DNA of 64,000 nt from Kordiimonadales bacterium (GCA_002401685.1 NVTU01000009.1:1-64000); one strand, 5' to 3'. Shown: positions 25,334 to 35,019, numbered from the stretch's first letter. Numbers and translations: made by a program. Notes: a model not told the origin generated them from the letters alone.

Positions 25334-26314
25334 ATGGCATATGTTCAAGTTGTCGCCGGACTCGTTTTGTTAGTATTTGCCGGTGACTTTTTGGTTCGGG
25401 GTGCCGTCTCCTTGGCCCAGCGGGCTGGCATTTCGAAGCTTATCATCGGACTTACAGTCGTAGCTTTTGGCACCTCCGCGCCCGAGCTTCTGGTTGGCAT
25501 TGAGGCTGTTCTTGACGGCTCACCCACCCTTGCGATTGGCAATGTTGTCGGATCGAACATCGCCAACGTCCTCCTCGTAATTGGCTTGCCGGCGATAATC
25601 GCACCGATGGCGTGTGATGCCCCGCGTATTGGTCGCAACTTGATGATCATGCTTTTTGCAACAGCGCTGTTTATGGCGCTGGCGTCTAGCGGCATACTTG
25701 TGGCCCGCGACGGCATAGTGCTATTGGCCGTTCTCAGCATGTTTCTTTTCTATTCAGCCCTGAAAGCCAAGACAGTACCTGACCCAGAGTGCGACGACTG
25801 TGATGATATTGATAGTTTTCAGGAAAAGCCCGACAGGTACGGCCTAGCGGCGATGTTGGTCTTTGGCGGTTTGGTTGGCCTTTCAATTGGCGCAAACTTG
25901 CTTGTTGGCGGCGCCAAAGAAATTGCCACCGATTACGGTGTATCAGAGGCGGTGATAGGCCTTACGCTCGTAGCACTTGGCACCAGCCTACCAGAACTGG
26001 TGACGGCACTCGTAGCGGCCGTCCGCGGCCACTGTGAAGTTGCTGTCGGCAACGTTATTGGCTCCAACATCTTCAATCTACTCGGCATCATGGGGATTAC
26101 CTCAATCGTGGGCGATATTCCGGTTCCGGAAAGTTTCATGACTGTTGACCTTTGGGTCATGATGGCAGCATCGCTATTGCTGGTGCCATTCTGCTTCAAA
26201 CGCCTGAAGGTTGGCAGATTAGCGGGCGGCGCAATGGTAGCAATGTACATTGGCTACATCGTTTACTTGGCAAATAGCGAAGCTAGCGCTTCTGTTATGG
26301 GTCTTCATTTCTAA
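25334..26314 (+). CDS. Sodium/calcium exchanger family membrane protein (YrbG-like)
   Basis: Inner-membrane cation antiporter of the CaCA family with about ten membrane segments in two inverted halves. The paired alpha-repeats are visible: GLTVVAFGTSAPELLVG ... GNVVGSNIANVLLVIG (about residues 39-81) and GLTLVALGTSLPELVTA ... GNVIGSNIFNLLGIMG (about 212-252). They carry the cation-binding Glu and Ser/Asn residues. An acidic, cysteine-containing loop (DPECDDCDDIDSFQ) joins the halves on one side of the membrane. 326 residues, as usual for YrbG. Followed after 2 bases by the SDR gene. Confidence 0.93.
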   Translation: MAYVQVVAGLVLLVFAGDFLVRGAVSLAQRAGISKLIIGLTVVAFGTSAPELLVGIEAVLDGSPTLAIGNVVGSNIANVLLVIGLPAIIAPMACDAPRIGRNLMIMLFATALFMALASSGILVARDGIVLLAVLSMFLFYSALKAKTVPDPECDDCDDIDSFQEKPDRYGLAAMLVFGGLVGLSIGANLLVGGAKEIATDYGVSEAVIGLTLVALGTSLPELVTALVAAVRGHCEVAVGNVIGSNIFNLLGIMGITSIVGDIPVPESFMTVDLWVMMAASLLLVPFCFKRLKVGRLAGGAMVAMYIGYIVYLANSEASASVMGLHF

Positions 26315-26316
26315 AC

Positions 26317-27075
26317 ATGACAAGCTTTCGCGCAGCACTAGTGACCGGCGCAGGCAAGCGCATTGGAAAAGCGATTGCGCTCAATCTTGCCTCCAATAAT
26401 ATTGCTATCGCAGTGCATTACCATCATTCGCCTGATGATGCTGACGCGGTGGTAGCGGAAATTCAAAACGCAGGCGGGGTCGCGGTGGCGGTAGCCGCGG
26501 ACCTTTCCAAGGCTTCTGACGTTACTGCTTTAATTGGCGATGCCTCGAACGCACTGGACGTGCAAATTGACGTCCTTGTAAATAATGCGTCAGTCTTCGA
26601 AAAAGACGATCTCCTGAGCCTGACTGCCAGAAGCTGGGATAAGCACCACCTAGTGAACTTGCGCGCGCCTGTAATGCTAATGCAGTCCCTGGCCTTTCAT
26701 TTAGGGCCTGAAGGGTGTGGCTCGATCATCAACATTACCGATCAGCGGGTTTTAAAGCCTAACCCCCAATATTTCTCCTATAGCGCTTCAAAGGCAGGAC
26801 TTTGGGCCGCAACAAGAACAGCTGCGCAGGCGCTAGCACCGTTAATACGCGTGAACGCAGTTGGCCCAGGGCCAACCTTGGCAAATACAGGACAAACAGC
26901 TGACGCTTTTGCTGCTGAAGCAGCAGCCGTACCACTAGGGCAAGGCCCTTCTGTGCAGGAAATTGCTAACGCTGTGTTATTTTTGCTTGAGGCCCCGTCA
27001 ATAACAGGGCAAATGATTGCCCTTGATGGCGGCCAGCACCTTGCTTGGCGCACTGCAGATATTTTAGAGGATTAA
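26317..27075 (+). CDS. SDR-family oxidoreductase, pteridine reductase/FolM-like
   Basis: A 252-residue NAD(P)-dependent short-chain dehydrogenase. The coenzyme motif is TGAGKRIGKAIAL, with NNAS at LVNNASVF and the active-site YxxxK at YFSYSASKAGLW; the catalytic Ser position is replaced by the NITDQ stretch (IINITDQRVLKP). The RIGKAIA loop, a following basic region and the adjacent dihydroneopterin aldolase-like gene suggest a pteridine reductase such as dihydromonapterin reductase (FolM). That is inferred from context. PG near the C-terminus (AVGPGPTL) is typical. Confidence 0.82.
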   Translation: MTSFRAALVTGAGKRIGKAIALNLASNNIAIAVHYHHSPDDADAVVAEIQNAGGVAVAVAADLSKASDVTALIGDASNALDVQIDVLVNNASVFEKDDLLSLTARSWDKHHLVNLRAPVMLMQSLAFHLGPEGCGSIINITDQRVLKPNPQYFSYSASKAGLWAATRTAAQALAPLIRVNAVGPGPTLANTGQTADAFAAEAAAVPLGQGPSVQEIANAVLFLLEAPSITGQMIALDGGQHLAWRTADILED

Positions 27076-27078
27076 CCC

Positions 27079-27504
27079 ATGGCTCATGACGATGCTAAAG
27101 CCACCGCGAACATTCTTCATTTGCCATTTGCAGATGCGACACGATCTGTGCGCCATATCTTTATACGCGATTATGTAATAGACGCTGAAATCGGCGTGTG
27201 GGAGCACGAGAAAGATACGCACCAGAAAATTCGTATCAATGTCGATTTGTCAGTTCAGGAAAACACCAGCCACCACGATGATCAACTGGGCAACGTTGTT
27301 TGCTACAACGACATTGTTACCAACATCCAGAAAATCCTTGCTGCCGGCCATATCAATTTGGTTGAAACACTTGCGGAACGAATTGCCGACATGGCCCTCG
27401 TTGATGTCCGTGTAATCGGCGTCCGTGTTAAGGTAGAAAAACTGGAAGCCGTTGAAGGCGCCGCCAGTGTTGGTGTAGAGATAGAGCGTCACAAACAGCC
27501 TTAA
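27079..27504 (+). CDS. Dihydroneopterin aldolase family protein (FolB/FolX)
   Basis: A 141-residue member of the tunnelling-fold pterin enzymes that splits or epimerises dihydroneopterin in folate or monapterin synthesis. IFIRDYVIDAEIGVWEHEK is the conserved FolB N-terminal region, followed by KIRINVDL, the CYNDIVTNIQ segment, and LVETLAERIADM with the substrate-anchoring Glu. It has about 25 extra residues before the family start. With the SDR 3 bp upstream it forms a likely pterin-modifying pair. No terminator is obvious after it. Confidence 0.88.
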   Translation: MAHDDAKATANILHLPFADATRSVRHIFIRDYVIDAEIGVWEHEKDTHQKIRINVDLSVQENTSHHDDQLGNVVCYNDIVTNIQKILAAGHINLVETLAERIADMALVDVRVIGVRVKVEKLEAVEGAASVGVEIERHKQP

Positions 27505-27930
27505 CTGTTTAGTAACGTTTAGGTTTTTCGTAGGTACCGCCGGGTACATACATCAAAAGTTGTGCACACCGAATCAATTGCTGCCATAATGCTTTTCATT
27601 ACACAATCTCGCAATTTAACTAATACTAAAATTATCTGCTTGGAACATCCAACCTCATATAAAACAATGACTTAGGTGACATGCTTAAAAAATAGGCAAA
27701 TCGTACAAACCATAGCGTTACAGCCATATTACAATATGAAGGCCATTGTTGTGCACAAGGTTATCCACAGATTTTTGGGAAATCTTTTTCTTCAAAAAAA
27801 AAGACTCGTCACCTTAAATGATTCTAATCTGAATTTAACACAGCGGTATAAAGCACTTAACCGATAATGACCTTCGTTTAGTAGCACACTTTGAGTTGAT
27901 ACGATTGTGATAACATCATGAGGCAAAGAA
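27505..27930 (+). promoter_or_regulatory. AT-rich intergenic region with a perfect DnaA box
   Basis: This 426-bp gap before uvrC is much richer in A+T than its neighbours. It holds a perfect DnaA box TTATCCACA at 27761-27769, two copies of the palindrome TGTGCACA (27561-27568 and 27750-27757, the second almost touching the DnaA box), and an A/T tract just downstream (27771-27804). This is the layout of a DnaA-binding regulatory site and weakly resembles an origin. One exact box and a non-typical gene neighbourhood do not establish oriC. No gene is seen in the gap. Confidence 0.45.
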
Positions 27931-29784
27931 TTGGACGACCCTAACCTACAATCTGGCGCCTCTGTTATCAGAGAATATCTAAAAACGGCCCCCACTGCGC
28001 CCGGCGTATACCGAATGCTCAATTCCTACGGTGATGTGCTTTATGTGGGCAAAGCGAAGCACATCAAAAAACGCATCACGTCCTATACCCATGTGAACCG
28101 GTTACCTAACCGCCTTCAGCGTATGGTCGCGGGAACGGTTTCGATGGTTTTCGTGACCACGCGCACTGAGGGTGAAGCGTTGCTTCTGGAAGCATCACTT
28201 ATCAAGCGCTTCAAACCCCAGTTTAATATCCTGTTAAAAGACGACAAATCCTTCCCCTATATCCTGCTGCGGGAAGACCACGAATGGGCACAGATCACAA
28301 AACATCGAGGCAAAAGGAAACACAAAGGCCAATATTATGGCCCCTTCGCCAACATCAGCGCAGTTAACCGTACACTGAACACTTTGCAGAAAGTGTTCCA
28401 CCTTCGGTCTTGCAACGACAACACATTGGAATCGCGCAGCAGAGTTTGCATGCTCTACCAGATCAAACGCTGCTCTGGCCCCTGCGTTGGCAAAGTAAGC
28501 AAAGATGAATATGCCAGCATGGTTGCAGAAAGCCGCGCATTCCTGGAAGGTCGTTCTACAGACATTCAAAAGAAATTTGCAGCGTCGATGCAAAGTGCCA
28601 GCGATGAGATGGATTACGAAAAAGCCGCTATCTACCGGGACCGGCTAAACGCGCTCACTAACATCCAAAGCCACCAGTCAATGGTCAACGTACGTGTTGA
28701 GGAGGCTGACGTTATTGCAGCAGACTGCGTCGCAGGTCAGGTAGCAATCCAGGTATTCTTCTTTCGGGCCGGGCAAAACTGGGGCCACCGCGCCTATTTC
28801 CCAAAGCATGATAAAACTGAGGTCATCTCAGAAGTTCTGTCTGCTTTCATTGGACAGTTTTACGACAACAAGCCTGCACCGAAACTTATACTACTTTCCC
28901 ACACCCTAGAAGATCAGGCGTTACTCTCACAGGCTCTCTCAGACCGCATGGAGCACAAGGTCGAGATAAATGCGCCAGTGCGCGGTAAAAAGGCAGATGT
29001 CGTCCAGGAGGCCCGTAGGAACGCGCGTGAGGCAATGGAGCGGCGGCTGGCAGAAAGTGCCAGCCAGACAAAACTACTTGCAGGTGTGGCAGAAGCTTTT
29101 GACATGAGCGAACCACCTAAACGTATTGAGATATATGATAATAGCCATATCCAAGGCACCAACGCTGTCGGCGGTATGGTTGTAGCTGGGCCGGACGGCT
29201 TTATGAAGAACAGCTACCGTAAATTTAACATCAAGTCAGAAGAGCTGTCCCCGGGCGATGATTTTGGCATGATGCGCGAAGTGATGCACCGCAGATTCAC
29301 GCGCCTTTTGAAAGAAGATGCTGACCGAGAGCGTGGCCATTGGCCAGACGTGCTTCTGATCGATGGCGGCAAAGGGCAGCTTTCTTCCGTCACTGATACA
29401 CTGACAGAACTTGGCGTAACCGGCGTCACTATTGTGGCGATATCAAAAGGCCCAGACAGGCACGCTGGTCGTGAACAATTCCATATGCCCGGCAAACAAA
29501 CATTCAGCATGCCGCTTACTGATCCTGTGTTGTATTACCTGCAACGCCTGCGAGACGAAGCCCACAGATTTGCCATTGGCACGCACAGGGCAAAGCGTTC
29601 CGCGGACATTAAAAAGTCACCGCTCGACAGCGTGCCCGGCATTGGGCCCAAGCGTAAAAAAGCACTGCTTCACCATTTCGGCTCAGCAAAAGCGGTGGTA
29701 GAAGCCGACGTAAGAGATCTCGAAAACGCGGAGGGAATTTCCAAAGCAATCGCCCGTCAAATTCACGATCATTTTCACGAGTGA
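27931..29784 (+). CDS. uvrC: Excinuclease ABC subunit C
   Basis: Nuclease of nucleotide excision repair that cuts both sides of a lesion marked by UvrB. The N-terminal GIY-YIG domain (APGVYRML at about 23-30, VLYVGKAKHIKKRI at about 36-49) makes the 3' cut. It is followed by the Cys-rich CSGPCVGKV segment, a UVR motif (MDYEKAAIYRDRL) and the RNase H-like endonuclease domain (IEIYDNSHIQGTNAVGGMVV, DVLLIDGGKGQL) for the 5' cut. It ends with a helix-hairpin-helix pair (SVPGIGPKRKKALLHHFGS). 617 residues, full length. The start is TTG 27931, with AGG 8 bases before; an overlapping ATG at 27918 is in another frame. Confidence 0.96.
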   Translation: MDDPNLQSGASVIREYLKTAPTAPGVYRMLNSYGDVLYVGKAKHIKKRITSYTHVNRLPNRLQRMVAGTVSMVFVTTRTEGEALLLEASLIKRFKPQFNILLKDDKSFPYILLREDHEWAQITKHRGKRKHKGQYYGPFANISAVNRTLNTLQKVFHLRSCNDNTLESRSRVCMLYQIKRCSGPCVGKVSKDEYASMVAESRAFLEGRSTDIQKKFAASMQSASDEMDYEKAAIYRDRLNALTNIQSHQSMVNVRVEEADVIAADCVAGQVAIQVFFFRAGQNWGHRAYFPKHDKTEVISEVLSAFIGQFYDNKPAPKLILLSHTLEDQALLSQALSDRMEHKVEINAPVRGKKADVVQEARRNAREAMERRLAESASQTKLLAGVAEAFDMSEPPKRIEIYDNSHIQGTNAVGGMVVAGPDGFMKNSYRKFNIKSEELSPGDDFGMMREVMHRRFTRLLKEDADRERGHWPDVLLIDGGKGQLSSVTDTLTELGVTGVTIVAISKGPDRHAGREQFHMPGKQTFSMPLTDPVLYYLQRLRDEAHRFAIGTHRAKRSADIKKSPLDSVPGIGPKRKKALLHHFGSAKAVVEADVRDLENAEGISKAIARQIHDHFHE

Positions 29785-29850
29785 TTGACCTCGCGGTCCT
29801 TTCCATTATTGTGGCGCAAACTCAACGACCAAAGCGGACCCTATACGGCC

Positions 29851-30402
29851 ATGTGGAATTTGCCTAACATACTGACAATGTCACGGATATTTGTTATCCC
29901 TATCCTCGTCGCTTCATTTTTCATGGAGCAACCAATGGGCAGCCATATCGCATTTGTAACATTTGCTTTGGCAGCCATTACCGATTTCTTCGATGGATAC
30001 TTGGCCCGTGCAACGGGCAGTGTTTCCAAAATTGGTATTTTTCTTGATCCGATTGCTGATAAACTGATGGTGGCCGCTGTGATCATTATGCTTGTTTTTG
30101 CTAAATGGGTCGACGGCATCCACGTGGTGGCTGCCGTGGTTATTATGTGCCGAGAACTTTTGGTATCTGGTCTCCGTGAGTTTTTGGCGGCGGCGCAGGT
30201 TAGCGTCCCGGTGACCGTGCTGGCCAAATGGAAGACAACAGTACAGATGATTGCGTTAGGCGCCCTGATATGGACAGATGGCGCGCCCGAATTTGGCATC
30301 CCTGCTCAGGAGATTGGCTTGGGCCTTCTTTGGCTAGCAGCGGTGCTTACCCTCTACACCGGTATCGACTATCTACGGGCCGGTCTGAAACATATGGTTT
30401 AA
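29851..30402 (+). CDS. pgsA: CDP-diacylglycerol--glycerol-3-phosphate 3-phosphatidyltransferase
   Basis: Integral membrane enzyme making phosphatidylglycerol phosphate. The CDP-alcohol phosphotransferase signature D-G-x2-A-R-x8-G-x3-D-x3-D is exact (FFDGYLAR ... IGIFLDPIADK, about residues 48-72). The protein starts MWNLPNILTMSRI, typical of PgsA. The frame is open upstream to 29785, but those residues are unlike the family. 183 residues with about four to five membrane segments. It lies 66 bp after uvrC and 3 bp before moaD. Confidence 0.94.
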   Translation: MWNLPNILTMSRIFVIPILVASFFMEQPMGSHIAFVTFALAAITDFFDGYLARATGSVSKIGIFLDPIADKLMVAAVIIMLVFAKWVDGIHVVAAVVIMCRELLVSGLREFLAAAQVSVPVTVLAKWKTTVQMIALGALIWTDGAPEFGIPAQEIGLGLLWLAAVLTLYTGIDYLRAGLKHMV

Positions 30403-30405
30403 TCG

Positions 30406-30657
30406 ATGCAGTTGATTTATTTTGCAAGTATCAGGGAACAGATAGGCCTTTCTGAGGAGGAGTATGATTTACCCTCCGGTGTCCACACTGTAGAAGCACT
30501 GCTTGATGACCTCCGTGCTAGAGGCCCCAATTACGCATCTGCTCTTTTAGCTGATATCAAGTTAAAAGTCGCTGTTAACCAGCAACATGCCAAGCTTAAT
30601 ACTTCAGTTAAAGACCAAGATGAAGTTGCCATCTTCCCACCGGTGACAGGTGGCTGA
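30406..30657 (+). CDS. moaD: Molybdopterin synthase sulfur carrier subunit MoaD
   Basis: Ubiquitin-like sulfur carrier whose C-terminal thiocarboxylate gives sulfur to molybdopterin. The 83-residue protein has the MoaD N-terminus MQLIYFASIREQIG and ends FPPVTGG, the Gly-Gly tail that is thiocarboxylated by MoeB-type enzymes. It lies 3 bp after pgsA and one base before moaE. Confidence 0.94.
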   Translation: MQLIYFASIREQIGLSEEEYDLPSGVHTVEALLDDLRARGPNYASALLADIKLKVAVNQQHAKLNTSVKDQDEVAIFPPVTGG

Positions 30658-30658
30658 C

Positions 30659-31111
30659 ATGGCCTCCATTTCTGTACAAACCACTGATTTCGACCTAGCT
30701 AAAGAAGTTGAGACGCTTAAAGCTGGTAATACTTCAATCGGCGCCATTGTAATTTTTACCGGTACCGTTCGCGATGTTGGCGGAACGCTTTCCAGCATGA
30801 CTTTAGAACATTATCCAGGCATGACCGAACGCGAGCTTGAGCGCATAGCGGGGGAAGCAGAGAACCGCTGGGCTTTACTAGGCTGCCGCGTCATACACCG
30901 CCACGGCACCCTGCAACCCGGGGACAACATTGTCCTTGTTATAACCGCGTCTGCACACCGCACGGATGCTTTTAAAGCTGCTGAATTTTTGATGGATTTT
31001 CTAAAGTCAGAAGCCCCATTTTGGAAAAAAGAGCAAACTGCAGACAACAACACCTGGGTGGAGGCAAAAAAAGCTGATACTCAAGCCCTCAGTAAATGGA
31101 AACAGGACTAA
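30659..31111 (+). CDS. moaE: Molybdopterin synthase catalytic subunit MoaE
   Basis: Catalytic subunit that converts precursor Z to molybdopterin with MoaD. Conserved stretches are GAIVIFTGTVRD, LEHYPGMTERELERIA, VIHRHGTLQPGDNIVLV and HRTDAFKAAEFLMDFLKSEAPFWKKE, the last holding the active-site Lys. I chose ATG 30659, with AGGTGG 5 bases upstream, over an overlapping GTG at 30650. 150 residues. It is convergent with ftsZ. Confidence 0.94.
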   Translation: MASISVQTTDFDLAKEVETLKAGNTSIGAIVIFTGTVRDVGGTLSSMTLEHYPGMTERELERIAGEAENRWALLGCRVIHRHGTLQPGDNIVLVITASAHRTDAFKAAEFLMDFLKSEAPFWKKEQTADNNTWVEAKKADTQALSKWKQD

Positions 31112-31162
31112 GTTTTCCGTCTCTATATTTTGGGGCCACTTATAAAGCACCCAATCTTTGGA

Positions 31163-31192
31163 ATAAAAAAAGCCGAGCGCTGAGCCCGGCTT
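31163..31192 (-). terminator. Intrinsic terminator of ftsZ
   Basis: On the minus strand AAGCCGGGCTCAGCGCTCGGCTT forms a stem followed by seven Ts (TTTTTTTATT). It lies about 40 bp past the ftsZ stop and probably ends the whole dcw transcript. Confidence 0.8.
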
Positions 31193-31231
31193 CCAGAAGC
31201 ATGCTGGCGTACCAGCCTTTACAGCTATTTT

Positions 31232-32851
31232 TTAGTTTTGCTGGCGGCGCAGAAAACTTGGTATTTCAAGCTGATCTTTCCCCACCTTTGGCGCAGGACG
31301 ATCATCTTCACTAACACCCCCTACACTCACACCGGCAGCCGGCTGCGCAGAACCCAGATCATTGGAAACCGCCGGACCAGCTACTTTTTCAACTTTTTCA
31401 GCATCATTATTGCGAAGGCCCGCAGTCATAACCTGGAAAAGGGAACGCTTGGCTGGTGCTTCGACTTTTACAACTTCCTCTACCTGTTGCTCATCAGCAG
31501 GCTCTGGCGGCAAATCCGTCTCAACGGCACCTTCATGGAATGTCGACTGAGTGAAAGACACACTTTCTTTTGGCAGCATCGGGGCTTCCAAATGTGGACC
31601 TTCTTCCTGTGCAGCAAGTGCGAGCTTCTCAAGATCGTCTTCATCTGATGGAGATTCGGCAACCACCTCTACAACAGGAGCCTTTTCCTCAATAACTTGC
31701 ATTTCTTCTTTTGTGTCCGGAGCCTGAGCAGCGTTTTCCTGATCAATTTCTTGAGCTTCTTGGACAGTTTCTGCAGAAGTTTTCTCAGCGACCTTTTCTA
31801 CAAGGGGTTCAACCGCTGCTTTTTCCTCAACAACTGCGTCAGATGGCAGGCTGTGAACCGGCTGCGGTATCTCAATCGCTGCTGAGCCTCCCTCGATGCC
31901 AGTCGCAACAACAGATACCCTCAATTTACCTTCAAGAGCATCATCCATCGCGGAGCCAAACACGATGAGCGCGTCAGGGTCAGCCTGTTCGCGTACCATG
32001 TTAACTGCCTGATCAACTTCAAACAGAGTTACATCCGTGCCGCCGGTTACGTTAATAATAACGCCCTTAGCGCCTTTTAAAGATGCTTCTTCAAGAAGCG
32101 GATTAGAGATTGCAGCAGCGGCAGCGTCTTGGGCGCGCGTTTCGCCTTCAGCTTCGCCGGTTCCCATCATGGCTTTGCCCATCTCTGACATTACGGTCCG
32201 AACATCGGCAAAATCTAGATTGATCAAGCCTGGAGTGACCATCAAATCGGTTATACCGCGCACGCCTGAATGTAATACTTCATCCGCCATATTGAAGGCA
32301 TCAGCAAAAGTTGTGCGTTCATCCGCAACGCGGAACAGGTTTTGGTTAGGGATAATGATCAGGGTATCAACATGCTGTGCAAGGTCAGCAATACCAGCTT
32401 CTGCCACTTTCATGCGGCGGCCGCCTTCGAACTGGAAAGGGCGCGTTACTACACCAACTGTCAAAATGCCTTTTTCGCGAGCCCGACGGGCAATAACGGG
32501 AGCAGCCCCCGTGCCCGTACCGCCGCCCATGCCCGCGGTAATGAATGCCATATGGCAACCGCTGAGCATATCATCAATGACATCAAGCGCTTCTTCCGCT
32601 GCGGCTGCGCCAACTTTCGGCTGCGCGCCTGCACCTAGTCCCTGAGTGATCTGCACACCGAGCTGCAATCTATTGTCGGCTTTAGAAGTTGCAAGTGACT
32701 GCGCGTCCGTATTTGCGACAACGAAATCAACGCCATTTAGTTCAGCGGCGATCATGTTATTCACCGCGTTACAGCCAGCCCCACCAACGCCTATCACCGC
32801 AATGCGTGGTGCAAGTTCAGTCAGCTCTGTATTTCCAAATTCGATCGTCAT
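31232..32851 (-). CDS. ftsZ: Cell division protein FtsZ
   Basis: Tubulin-like GTPase that forms the division ring. The GTP-binding loop is [10 protein letters not shown] (in [18 protein letters not shown]), with [14 protein letters not shown] near the N-terminus and NVDFADVRT-type T7 loop ([12 protein letters not shown]). After about residue 320 there is a long acidic Glu/Ala/Val/Pro linker of about 195 residues. The protein then ends [14 protein letters not shown], the C-terminal peptide that binds FtsA. 539 residues, long as in many alphaproteobacteria. The ATG at 32851 follows a GGAGGAGCAGGA site. Last gene of the dcw cluster. Confidence 0.97.
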   Translation of the reverse strand: MTIEFGNTELTELAPRIAVIGVGGAGCNAVNNMIAAELNGVDFVVANTDAQSLATSKADNRLQLGVQITQGLGAGAQPKVGAAAAEEALDVIDDMLSGCHMAFITAGMGGGTGTGAAPVIARRAREKGILTVGVVTRPFQFEGGRRMKVAEAGIADLAQHVDTLIIIPNQNLFRVADERTTFADAFNMADEVLHSGVRGITDLMVTPGLINLDFADVRTVMSEMGKAMMGTGEAEGETRAQDAAAAAISNPLLEEASLKGAKGVIINVTGGTDVTLFEVDQAVNMVREQADPDALIVFGSAMDDALEGKLRVSVVATGIEGGSAAIEIPQPVHSLPSDAVVEEKAAVEPLVEKVAEKTSAETVQEAQEIDQENAAQAPDTKEEMQVIEEKAPVVEVVAESPSDEDDLEKLALAAQEEGPHLEAPMLPKESVSFTQSTFHEGAVETDLPPEPADEQQVEEVVKVEAPAKRSLFQVMTAGLRNNDAEKVEKVAGPAVSNDLGSAQPAAGVSVGGVSEDDRPAPKVGKDQLEIPSFLRRQQN

Positions 32852-32922
32852 TATCCTGCTCCTCCATTCGTTCTTTTCTATCCTGCTTCCGGCGCCATTA
32901 CCAGCGTTCCCACAGGTGCCCA

Positions 32923-34215
32923 TTAGAAAGTTTCTTTAATCCACTGTGATACTCTGCCAAAAACACCTTCACTTGATGCCTCTTGGTCTTGTTTGTCTGT
33001 ATAAACTGAGTTTTCATGTGCTTTCGAAGCTGCATACGCTAACAAACCAACAGCACCCGCAAAGCCCGGGCCTTGCGCTGCACCAGGCAAGCCAGCAACT
33101 GCCTTCGGGTAGCCGATCCGAACTTGCCTGCCCAAGACCTTACTAGCGAGGTCTCGTATGCCATCGCACCGTGCCACACCGCCTGTCAAAACCACACGCC
33201 GCCCAGCGATCTCCGAGAAACCCGACGCTTCAATGTGTTTTGCAATCGTCGCAAACAACAGTTCCAATTCTTGTTGAATAACGCCGGTCACAGCGCTGCG
33301 CGGCATGCGCAACGTTCGGTCGCTACCACTTTCGCCAATTTGCAACACTTCGATTTCTATTCGTTCGTCTGCAGCATCAGAAATCGCTGATCCAAGATTC
33401 TTAAGTTTCTCGGCCTGATCTATTGGCGTCAACAGGGTGCGTGCCAACTCTTCGGTAATTTGGGAGCCTCCAAATGGTAGAACTTCTGCGTATACGAGCG
33501 TTCCCTGGGCGTAGATAGAAAGACTAGTGGTGCCCGCGCCCATATCAATACAGATGGCACCGATACCAACTTCGTCATCAACCAAACACGCAAGACCGGA
33601 CGCATAGGGTGCCAGGACCACTGCTTTTACATTCAAATGCGCGCGTCGCACACAGGCGTCCAGGTTTTTCAACGGCCCTGTAGCGGCGGTGACTGCCATA
33701 AAGGCAATTCCCAGCCGTTTGCCGTACATGCCAAGCGGCGTATTCGTGCTGTAATTTCCGTCAACGTCGAAAGCCGCAGGAAAGAAATGCAATAGCGCGT
33801 CAGAGCCTATCTCCAGTTTTTCTTTCGCCATATCTGTCGCTCTTTTGACATCACCTTCAGCAACTAACGGCCCTTCAAGCGCAACAGATATCTCAATCAC
33901 ACGGGTAACAGGCTCGCCCCCTGAGAAGCTCAAAATAACGTCACTAACAGTTGACCCTGCCATTTTTTCAGCCATATCGAGCGAAGCCTTTATGGCCTTT
34001 TCGGTTAAGGCCATATCGACGACAGCGCCACCAACTACACCGCCATCGCACGCCACATTGCCTACGCCTTTCACCAAGAATTGGCCACCGCTGCCACGGT
34101 GTGCGATCAAGCATGCAACTTTGCTAGAACCAACATCCAGCGCCGCGATCATTCCATCCTGTCCATTTATTTGCATATTTATCATACCGTTTACCGACTG
34201 CAGCCCTCGCTTCAT
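32923..34215 (-). CDS. ftsA: Cell division protein FtsA
   Basis: Actin-like ATPase that tethers FtsZ filaments to the membrane. Phosphate-1 motif [13 protein letters not shown] (about residues 25-37), the 1C domain region after it, phosphate-2 motif [15 protein letters not shown] and adenosine motif [13 protein letters not shown] are all present. The C-terminal amphipathic membrane-binding helix is [12 protein letters not shown]. 430 residues. The first ATG (34215) lacks a good ribosome site, and later ATGs at 34185 and 34176 are possible. It sits between ftsQ (24 bp) and ftsZ (71 bp). Confidence 0.96.
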   Translation of the reverse strand: MKRGLQSVNGMINMQINGQDGMIAALDVGSSKVACLIAHRGSGGQFLVKGVGNVACDGGVVGGAVVDMALTEKAIKASLDMAEKMAGSTVSDVILSFSGGEPVTRVIEISVALEGPLVAEGDVKRATDMAKEKLEIGSDALLHFFPAAFDVDGNYSTNTPLGMYGKRLGIAFMAVTAATGPLKNLDACVRRAHLNVKAVVLAPYASGLACLVDDEVGIGAICIDMGAGTTSLSIYAQGTLVYAEVLPFGGSQITEELARTLLTPIDQAEKLKNLGSAISDAADERIEIEVLQIGESGSDRTLRMPRSAVTGVIQQELELLFATIAKHIEASGFSEIAGRRVVLTGGVARCDGIRDLASKVLGRQVRIGYPKAVAGLPGAAQGPGFAGAVGLLAYAASKAHENSVYTDKQDQEASSEGVFGRVSQWIKETF

Positions 34216-34239
34216 TTACGCTTGCACATTTAGCAGCTT

Positions 34240-35019
34240 TTAGGCTGCAAGCTGTTTGCCATCAATTAGTTTTTTGCCTCTTGGCGTAAGACGCATCACC
34301 AATTGATCATGCAAACGGACATCAATAACATTCACCTCCCGCGCCAAAAGGGAGTGATTAGCTTCAAGTCTGGAAAACCTAAGCCAGGCATCATTACTGT
34401 TGTAGTTTAAATCTTCGTCTGCAGGCAGTTTCAGCCGGATACCATTAGCAAACAAGAGATCCCAACGACGCTCTCCGACGCGAACCGCTGTTCGAACATA
34501 CTTCCCTAAAACTGACTGGCCAGCCAGCATCGAAAAAAGCTGTGGTGCCGCATCTGGTGCACCCTTGCCCACCAAAAGTGGTAGGCCACTGAAGACCGAA
34601 AGACCGTGCTCCAAAATAATCACGCCTTCACTATCGATTAAAAAGTGGGATTGATTAAGCTGCCATATTGCAAAGGGTTCGCGCTCGGTAATCTCAATTT
34701 TGATGTCCCCAGGGAACACCCGCTTCACGGAAGCAGCCTTTACCCATGGCAGTGCCTCAATTCTATTTTGAATCACTCCAAGATTAACGGCCAAAATTGG
34801 CATACCGGTATCGATATCAAGTTGCGCCAGTATTTGATTTCTGGGCGTACGGGCATTACCTTCAATGCTAAGATTGGAAAGAACAAAACCCGCTTTGTGG
34901 GTCATGTCCATCATCCAACCGTCAGCCGCAGTTTTACCCTGCCAATACGTTGCGCCAGCCAAAGGCAATAGCAGCAGCATCCCCATAGAGAGCCAATGTT
35001 TTCTGGTTGTTTCGATCAT
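34240..35019 (-). CDS. ftsQ: Cell division protein FtsQ
   Basis: Bitopic membrane protein of the divisome that joins FtsB/FtsL to the ring. One N-terminal membrane segment (WLSMGMLLLLPLAGATYW) is followed by a POTRA domain (VLSNLSIEGNARTPRNQILA ... WVKAASVKRVFPGDIKIEIT, about residues 46-110) and the FtsQ beta domain (VNVIDVRLHDQLVMRLTP). 259 residues. The start overlaps the murB stop by four bases (ATGA). ddl, usually found between murB and ftsQ, is absent. Confidence 0.95.
   Translation of the reverse strand: MIETTRKHWLSMGMLLLLPLAGATYWQGKTAADGWMMDMTHKAGFVLSNLSIEGNARTPRNQILAQLDIDTGMPILAVNLGVIQNRIEALPWVKAASVKRVFPGDIKIEITEREPFAIWQLNQSHFLIDSEGVIILEHGLSVFSGLPLLVGKGAPDAAPQLFSMLAGQSVLGKYVRTAVRVGERRWDLLFANGIRLKLPADEDLNYNSNDAWLRFSRLEANHSLLAREVNVIDVRLHDQLVMRLTPRGKKLIDGKQLAA

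Noticed and set aside
27505-27930. Calling this gap the chromosomal origin
   Set aside because: Only one exact DnaA box is visible and the uvrC/folB neighbourhood is not a known origin context; kept only as a DnaA-box region.
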